A stretch of 64,000 nt of DNA from Nocardia pseudobrasiliensis NBRC 108224 (lineage in GTDB: Bacteria > Actinomycetota > Actinomycetes > Mycobacteriales > Mycobacteriaceae): the NCBI RefSeq assembly GCF_001613105.1, contig NZ_BDBS01000005.1, positions 62,001 through 126,000 of the forward strand. Reading direction: 5' to 3'. The notes beneath the pieces were generated by a model. The model did not search any database. It was given only the letters and a program-made list of their open reading frames with translations, and was not told the origin of the DNA. Positions 36,797 through 64,000 of this stretch are shown here, one piece after another; within the stretch, counting starts at the first letter, position 1; each line of letters starts with the position of its first letter. The position numbers were made by a program, and so were the translations under genes.

Positions 36797-38148
36797 CCTA
36801 CGAGGACTATCGCCGTCGCATCATCGACGCCCAGCAACAGTGGAATGCCGAGCGGGACTGGATTTACAAGACGCAGGCGCAGGGCAAGTACGGTCAGACG
36901 TTCGAGGGGGATATGCAGCCGCCTCATGTGAAGGAGTCGGACGGCTTCGATCATATGAGTCTCGAGGATATGCAGAAGTCCGTGCGGGCCATGAAGCCTC
37001 AGCTCGTACACGATGCCATTACCGCCTGGTCCAACATCGGCATGCAGTTGATGAGCGCGTTCGGGATTTTCGAGCAGGAGTTCGCGCGGACGATTTCGGG
37101 GGCCAATGGTCACAGTGGGTGGACGGGCGTGGCGGCGGGGGCGGCTTCGGATGCGGTGCAGCGGTATTCGTCGCAGTCGATGCCGTTGTCGCAGGCGGCG
37201 ACGGCCATCGGGTTGAAGTTGATGGAGATGCGGACGGGGATCGAGGAGACGCAGGCATTGATGCCGGGGGATGTGCCGCGCGCGATCGTCACCGGTAAGG
37301 CGCTGCCCAAAGACGGGATCATGAAGGTCGACGACCACAATCGTCAGGAGGCCGAGGAGGAGGCTCGGCGGATTCTGCGAACGGTATACGGGCAGGTGGT
37401 GGTGCAGACCGACAATGGCATGCCGTTCATGCCCGCGCCGCCCGAGATCGGTGGCGTGGGAAAGGGCCTCGGTGAGTATCTGAACCCGGGTGAGAACGGC
37501 GGTCAGGGGCCCGGCGAACTCGAAGGCGGCGGCAAGTCGGAGGGTTCGCTGGCCGGACAGCAGGGAGGTCAGGGCGGCGCTGATCCCGCGGGCAGGTCGC
37601 AGGAACCCGGGCAGCAGGCGACCACTCCCGCGTCGGCCGGTGGAGATTCGACGACTCCGTCCAGTGCCTCGGCGCAGAATACCGGGCAGACAACGCAATC
37701 CGGCTCTACGGGCATGACGGCGGGAAATAACCCGAATTCTGTTGGCGGGCAAGGCGCTTGGGGCCCAGGTTACGACGGAACGGCGAGAGCTCCCGCAGCC
37801 CCGGGCGGTTCGCGTTCTTCCAGCGGCCGTCCGGGTGGCATGGGTGAGTCCGCTGGCCGCGCGCCCGGCGGGCCGGGGCGCAGCGTCCCGGGTGGACCAC
37901 TGACGGGCGCGAAGTCGGCAATGCCCAGGGCCGCAATGGGTTCGGCGGGAGCGCCTGGAACTCCGGGTATGGGAGCGCCCGGGCATGCGGGCAAGGGTAA
38001 GGACGAACAGGAGCGCTCGAAAGGCATTCCCGATTACCTGATCACGCAGGACCATGGTGACGAATTGATCGGGTCCGCCGGATTGCCCGGTGCCGTTCCC
38101 CCGGTCATCGGGGGAGATTACGACACCGCCGACCGGTTCGGCGAGTGA
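36793..38148 (+). CDS. PPE-like protein with Gly/Pro-rich tail
   Basis: 451 aa, co-translated (ATGA) with the small helical protein. Residues 1-200 form long helices (ITAWSNIGMQLMSAFGIFEQ; HSGWTGVAAGAASDAVQRY, a W-x-G-x-A-A turn typical of PPE/WXG folds). Residues 215-410 are Gly, Ser, Pro and Gln-rich. The C-terminal motif SKGIPDYLITQDHGDELIG, followed by a short acidic end, recurs in such Nocardia proteins. No signal peptide. Predicted T7SS client or envelope protein. Confidence 0.65.
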   Translation: MTYEDYRRRIIDAQQQWNAERDWIYKTQAQGKYGQTFEGDMQPPHVKESDGFDHMSLEDMQKSVRAMKPQLVHDAITAWSNIGMQLMSAFGIFEQEFARTISGANGHSGWTGVAAGAASDAVQRYSSQSMPLSQAATAIGLKLMEMRTGIEETQALMPGDVPRAIVTGKALPKDGIMKVDDHNRQEAEEEARRILRTVYGQVVVQTDNGMPFMPAPPEIGGVGKGLGEYLNPGENGGQGPGELEGGGKSEGSLAGQQGGQGGADPAGRSQEPGQQATTPASAGGDSTTPSSASAQNTGQTTQSGSTGMTAGNNPNSVGGQGAWGPGYDGTARAPAAPGGSRSSSGRPGGMGESAGRAPGGPGRSVPGGPLTGAKSAMPRAAMGSAGAPGTPGMGAPGHAGKGKDEQERSKGIPDYLITQDHGDELIGSAGLPGAVPPVIGGDYDTADRFGE

Positions 38149-38273
38149 GCCGATTGCCGCTGGTCACGCATAAAATGTCGCTCTTGCCCCATAGGGGTGA
38201 AATTTACTACCATTGCGACTGCTGGACTTGAAATTCGTTGAGCAGCAATATTTTTGATGTGAATGGTGGTGTC

Positions 38274-39215
38274 ATGCGCGATCTGCTCTACATCGGCTCG
38301 GGCCCATATTGCTACAGCAATTCGCTCGCCATGGTGCTCGAGGACGCCGCGCCGTCGCCCGCGGTGATCGAGGTGCTGACTGGTTCGCCGTTCGGGATCG
38401 CGCTGCTCGGCGGTCGGATGCCGTTCTTCGACCCGTACGGGTGGACACCGGAATTCGGCCTCGATATCGCCATCGGGCTGCTGGGCTGGCGCTGTGAGAC
38501 CGTGCGCGGCGGAACGCGGGAGGAGGCGGCCGAACGGTTACGTCGTGCGGTGGCGTGGGGCCCGGTGCTCATGGGCCCGGTCGAGATGGGAATGCTGTGG
38601 TACCAGCCCGATATGAGCGGACCCATCGGCGCGGACCACTATCTGGTGGCCCTGGGCGTCGACGATGACCGGGTACTGATGCACGATCCGCAGGGCTATC
38701 CGTTCGTGACGCTGCCGATCTCGGAACTGATGTCGGCCTGGCAGGGCGGCAAACTCGATTACGGCCAACCCTTCTCGATGCGTTACGGATTCGTGCGCGA
38801 GCGTGCGGTGTCGGTCGAGGAGGCGCTGCGCGCCGCGGTGCCCAACGCCATCGAATTCCTGCGCGGCCGGGAGGATCTCGCGGTTCCGCCGGGTACGGTC
38901 GGCGGCGCGGAGGCCGCGCTCGGCATGGCCGATCTGCTGTCGGCCGGGCCGGATGCGGAGATGAAGACCCACCTGGTGTATTTCGCCCTGCGGGTGGGCT
39001 CGCGCCGATTGTCCGATGCCGCACGGGCATTGGGCGCGCTGGGGATGGATGAGGCGGCGGCCGTGGCGCTCACCCAGTCCCGCCTGCTCGGCACGATGCA
39101 ATACGACGTCGTCACCGACGATTTCGTCAGCGCCGCGGCGAAAGCGCGTCTCCTGGCTCCGACCTATGAGCGTCTCGCGGCGGAACTGGAGGCCGCGGTG
39201 GTGCCCACTCGGTGA
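38274..39215 (+). CDS. BtrH-like papain-fold protein
   Basis: 313 aa from ATG 38274 (GTG 38259 and TTG 38238 are alternatives). The N-terminal half looks like a C39/BtrH-type cysteine-nucleophile fold: Cys13 in SGPYCYSNSLAM, His122 in GADHYLVALG, and Asp138 in VLMHDPQG. No signal peptide, so cytosolic. The C-terminal half (about 170-313) is helical. BtrH itself is an acyltransferase of butirosin side-chain transfer; the role here is unknown. Its last 89 bases overlap the opposite-strand MOSC gene. Confidence 0.65.
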   Translation: MRDLLYIGSGPYCYSNSLAMVLEDAAPSPAVIEVLTGSPFGIALLGGRMPFFDPYGWTPEFGLDIAIGLLGWRCETVRGGTREEAAERLRRAVAWGPVLMGPVEMGMLWYQPDMSGPIGADHYLVALGVDDDRVLMHDPQGYPFVTLPISELMSAWQGGKLDYGQPFSMRYGFVRERAVSVEEALRAAVPNAIEFLRGREDLAVPPGTVGGAEAALGMADLLSAGPDAEMKTHLVYFALRVGSRRLSDAARALGALGMDEAAAVALTQSRLLGTMQYDVVTDDFVSAAAKARLLAPTYERLAAELEAAVVPTR

Positions 39216-40014
39216 CGACGACCTCGTCGCCGACGGTGATGCGGCCGGTGCGCAGTACGGCGAATTTGGAGCCGAAGGCGACCCCGCCCTGCGGTACGCG
39301 CCGGGTCACGGCCAGGGTGCGCAGCGGTTCCGGGCCGGATCGAGCGCCGGTGTACTGGTCGACCAGCGTTACGGCACAGCGGATCGCGGGCTTGGCGTAG
39401 CCGAACTCGGTGTCGCCGAGCGTGATTCGCCGCAGATTGTCCTCGCGATACGGTTCGCCCCAGCCGGTGACGACGATATTGGGGCGGAACCGATTCATCG
39501 GCAGCGGTGCGCCGCCCCGCTCGACGATGAGATCGTTGAGATCGACCAGCGACTCCGTGGACAGGATGTGCATCGGAGAGCTGTCGGCGTATCCGGAGGT
39601 GCCCGGAATGAGTCCGTCGGTGACGCGCCGATGTTCCGGCGGCACCCGCACCAGCCGACTCGCGACGCCGAGCAGTTCGGTGAGCCAGCCCGCCACGGCA
39701 TCGCCCTGGTCGATTCCGAAGTAGGGCACGTTGAACAGCGTGACCGGCCGCCGCGGACCGTCGGCCGCCACCACGATCTCGATCGGTTCCGTCCCCGGCG
39801 CGCGCAGCGCCAGCACCCGCCCCGCGGCATCGATCGCCGGGGCGATCAAGGCCAGGCGCGGATCGCGGCGCTGCGATCGGAAGACTCCGTCCTCCCCGAT
39901 GACCATGAAACTGCGGTCGTGGGCGAGTCCGGCCGGGGTGAGCTCGGCAGCCGGCAGCTCGATGCCGCCGCACCCCTTGATCGGATAGGTGATCAGCGCG
40001 GTGACGGTGGCCAT
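39127..40014 (-). CDS. MOSC domain protein
   Basis: 295 aa. The N-terminal MOSC beta-barrel domain (VTALITYPIKGCGGIEL, about residues 1-120) is followed by a MOSC domain with the molybdenum-cofactor-type Cys in KPAIRCAVTLVDQYTG (about residue 215). Relatives (YiiM, mARC-like) reduce N-hydroxylated compounds using Moco. Divergent from cobM by 53 bases and convergent, with an 89-base overlap, with the BtrH-like gene. Confidence 0.85.
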   Translation of the reverse strand: MATVTALITYPIKGCGGIELPAAELTPAGLAHDRSFMVIGEDGVFRSQRRDPRLALIAPAIDAAGRVLALRAPGTEPIEIVVAADGPRRPVTLFNVPYFGIDQGDAVAGWLTELLGVASRLVRVPPEHRRVTDGLIPGTSGYADSSPMHILSTESLVDLNDLIVERGGAPLPMNRFRPNIVVTGWGEPYREDNLRRITLGDTEFGYAKPAIRCAVTLVDQYTGARSGPEPLRTLAVTRRVPQGGVAFGSKFAVLRTGRITVGDEVVVTEWAPPRPPVPPRDAHRSEPGDALSPRR

Positions 40015-40067
40015 AGATGTGTCCCCTCGGATCCGGTTGCCCTCGAAGCAGTTTCTACACTCACAAG

Positions 40068-40835
40068 ATGACCGTGCACTTCATCGGGGCCGGGCCGGGT
40101 GCCGCGGATCTGCTGACCGTACGCGCGGTACGACTGCTGCGGGAGTCGCCGGTGTGTCTGTACGCAGGGACCTATCTCGACCCCGAGGTGCTCGCCCACT
40201 GCGCGCCCGGGGCCGAGCTGATCGATACCCAGCAGCTGGATCTGGATCGCATCATCGAACACTGCCGGATCGCGCACGAGGCGGGTCGGGATGTGGCCCG
40301 GCTCTGTTCGGGCGACCCCTCCCTCTATTCGGCGCTGAGCGAGCAGACCCGCAGGCTCGACGCGCTCGGGGTGCCGTGGGATGTGACGCCGGGCGTACCG
40401 GCCTATGCCGCCGCGGCGGCGCTGCTGGGCGCCGAGCTGACCGTGCCCGAACTCGTGCAGTCGGTGGTGCTCACCCGGGCCCGGGCTCGGTCGACCGCCA
40501 TGCCGGAATCGGAGGATCTGGCCGCTTTCGCGGCGACCAGGGCGACGCTGGTACTACATCTGGCCATCACCCGGATTCGGGAGCTCGCCGCGCGACTCAC
40601 GGAAGAATACGGTCCTAATTGTCCGGTTATTGTTGTATATCGCGCGAGTCAGCCCGCCGAACTCGTCCTGCGCGGCACCCTCGCCACCATTGCCGAACAG
40701 GTCGAATCCGCTGGTCTGCGACAGGCGGCGGTGATCATCGTGGGATGGGCGCTGGGCCGGACGGTCGACTGTGTCGAATCACACCTTTACGACCCCTCCC
40801 GCGTCCGTCACATCGCCGCCGGGCCCGGCTGTTGA
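40068..40835 (+). CDS. cobM: precorrin-4 C(11)-methyltransferase
   Basis: 255 aa SAM-dependent tetrapyrrole methylase: HFIGAGPGAADLLTVRA at the start, RLCSGDPSLYSALSEQ, and the CobM-type TPGVPAYAAAAALLGAELTVPE. It methylates C-11 of precorrin-4 in aerobic cobalamin synthesis. Full family length. No other cob gene is in the window, so it is an isolated copy; in many Nocardia genomes cob genes are split, so this need not mean duplication. The start ATG lacks a strong ribosome site. Confidence 0.9.
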   Translation: MTVHFIGAGPGAADLLTVRAVRLLRESPVCLYAGTYLDPEVLAHCAPGAELIDTQQLDLDRIIEHCRIAHEAGRDVARLCSGDPSLYSALSEQTRRLDALGVPWDVTPGVPAYAAAAALLGAELTVPELVQSVVLTRARARSTAMPESEDLAAFAATRATLVLHLAITRIRELAARLTEEYGPNCPVIVVYRASQPAELVLRGTLATIAEQVESAGLRQAAVIIVGWALGRTVDCVESHLYDPSRVRHIAAGPGC

Positions 40836-41203
40836 GAGCGAACGCACACCGCGCGGTATGTTCAGATATATTGCCGGACGGAAGTTTTCATCGCACACGC
40901 CGTAGGTGCTGGTTCGATGCTTTTCGGCTATGAACCTTTTTGGTCGCCGAGCCGTCGTGGACGGTAGATTGGTTCGGTGTTCATCAGCGAGGTTCGATAT
41001 GTGACCGATCCGTGGCTTGCCGTCATGGTCATGACCATGTAACAAGATCGGCCCGTAGGGCGTATAGGTCCTATGAACATTTTTGTCTGATTGAGATTTG
41101 AAGTGAGCCCCGACCGCCGGACGCCACGCTGGGATTCAGGTGCGCGTCGGCGTCGGTGTGCCGTCGGGGAGCGCTGCAGGGCGTTTCGGAAGCGAGGTTA
41201 GGG
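40836..41203 (+). promoter_or_regulatory. NRPS upstream region with repeats and a 16-bp palindrome
   Basis: 368 bases without a gene before the giant NRPS. It holds GGTTCG at 40911, 40971 and 40991 in direct order and an inverted GAACC at 40932, plus the perfect palindrome CATGGTCATGACCATG at 41024-41039. It is AT-richer than the flanks. It probably carries the NRPS promoter and operators. No exact StrR-type site and no iron-box-like sequence was found here. Confidence 0.5.

Positions 41204-64000
<22,797 letters not shown>

Noticed and set aside
38274-39215. Bacteriocin-processing C39 peptidase linked to an exporter
   Set aside because: No ABC transporter domain, no precursor-like small gene with a GG leader and no signal peptide are present nearby.
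40836-41203. Iron-regulator (IdeR/DmdR) box for a siderophore cluster
   Set aside because: No 19-base TTAGGTTAG-type dyad was found; the TTAGGG before the start is part of the ribosome-site region. A siderophore role is therefore not supported from here.
40836-41203. StrR operator before the NRPS
   Set aside because: GTTCGATGC and GCTATGAAC lie in inverted order at 40912-40935, but the spacer is 6 rather than 11 and only 6 of 9 half-site bases agree.

Overview
The window is GC-rich actinobacterial DNA. An mce operon with yrbE permeases, F420 and T7SS-associated genes, a mycobacterial-type leucine-degradation cluster and a giant NRPS point to a mycolate actinomycete, most likely Nocardia or a close relative. 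I infer this from gene content; no rRNA or tRNA gene was seen.

Layout. 1-7.3 kb (minus): an mce operon read right to left, with two small membrane proteins, yrbEA, yrbEB, mceA, mceB, mceC, mceD and the start of mceE. Most junctions overlap by 1-4 bases; mceE runs off the left edge. 7.3-11.7 kb: an MpaB/DUF2236 oxygenase, an SRPBCC protein, a lipoprotein-like S9A prolyl oligopeptidase and a small secreted protein with its own hairpin terminator. 12-20.7 kb: a TetR regulator divergent from accD1-accA1-fadE-maoC-citE, in the order of the M. tuberculosis Rv2502c-Rv2498c block, but followed by an acetoacetyl-CoA synthetase. Together these could take branched acyl-CoAs through a methylcrotonyl-CoA carboxylase type route to HMG-CoA, acetyl-CoA and acetoacetate, and then reactivate the acetoacetate.

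20.7-25.3 kb: a PD-(D/E)XK-like protein, an ABC ATPase with its FtsX-type permease, and a divergent NarL-type two-component system that probably controls the exporter. 25.3-27.7 kb: a secreted papain-fold (C39-like) protein translationally coupled to a lipoprotein, divergent from a secreted C1 papain-like protease. 27.7-28.7 kb: a StrR-type ParB/HTH regulator, the class that controls antibiotic clusters. An exact copy of the classical StrR recognition palindrome lies inside its own coding sequence. Then come an F420-dependent PPOX protein and an alpha/beta-hydrolase broken by a one-base frameshift.

31.3-38.1 kb: two cassettes of T7SS/ESX-associated proteins (EspC-like small proteins, long low-complexity PPE-like proteins, a DUF3558 lipoprotein) around an XRE-DUF397 regulatory pair; no ESX core gene is present. 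38.2-40.8 kb: a BtrH-like papain-fold protein, a MOSC protein and CobM.

41.2-64 kb (plus): one unbroken NRPS reading frame of at least 7,599 codons, still open at the right edge. Its order is C-A-T, five further C-A-T modules, an epimerase after module 6, then C and the start of A. Specificity residues read by eye give Ser for module 3 and Thr for module 5 with good support, Gln-like for module 4, and a D-configured hydrophobic residue at position 6. Modules 1 and 2 match no code I recognise. The giant peptide synthetase, with the StrR-type regulator 12.5 kb upstream, is the best candidate here for an undescribed system.
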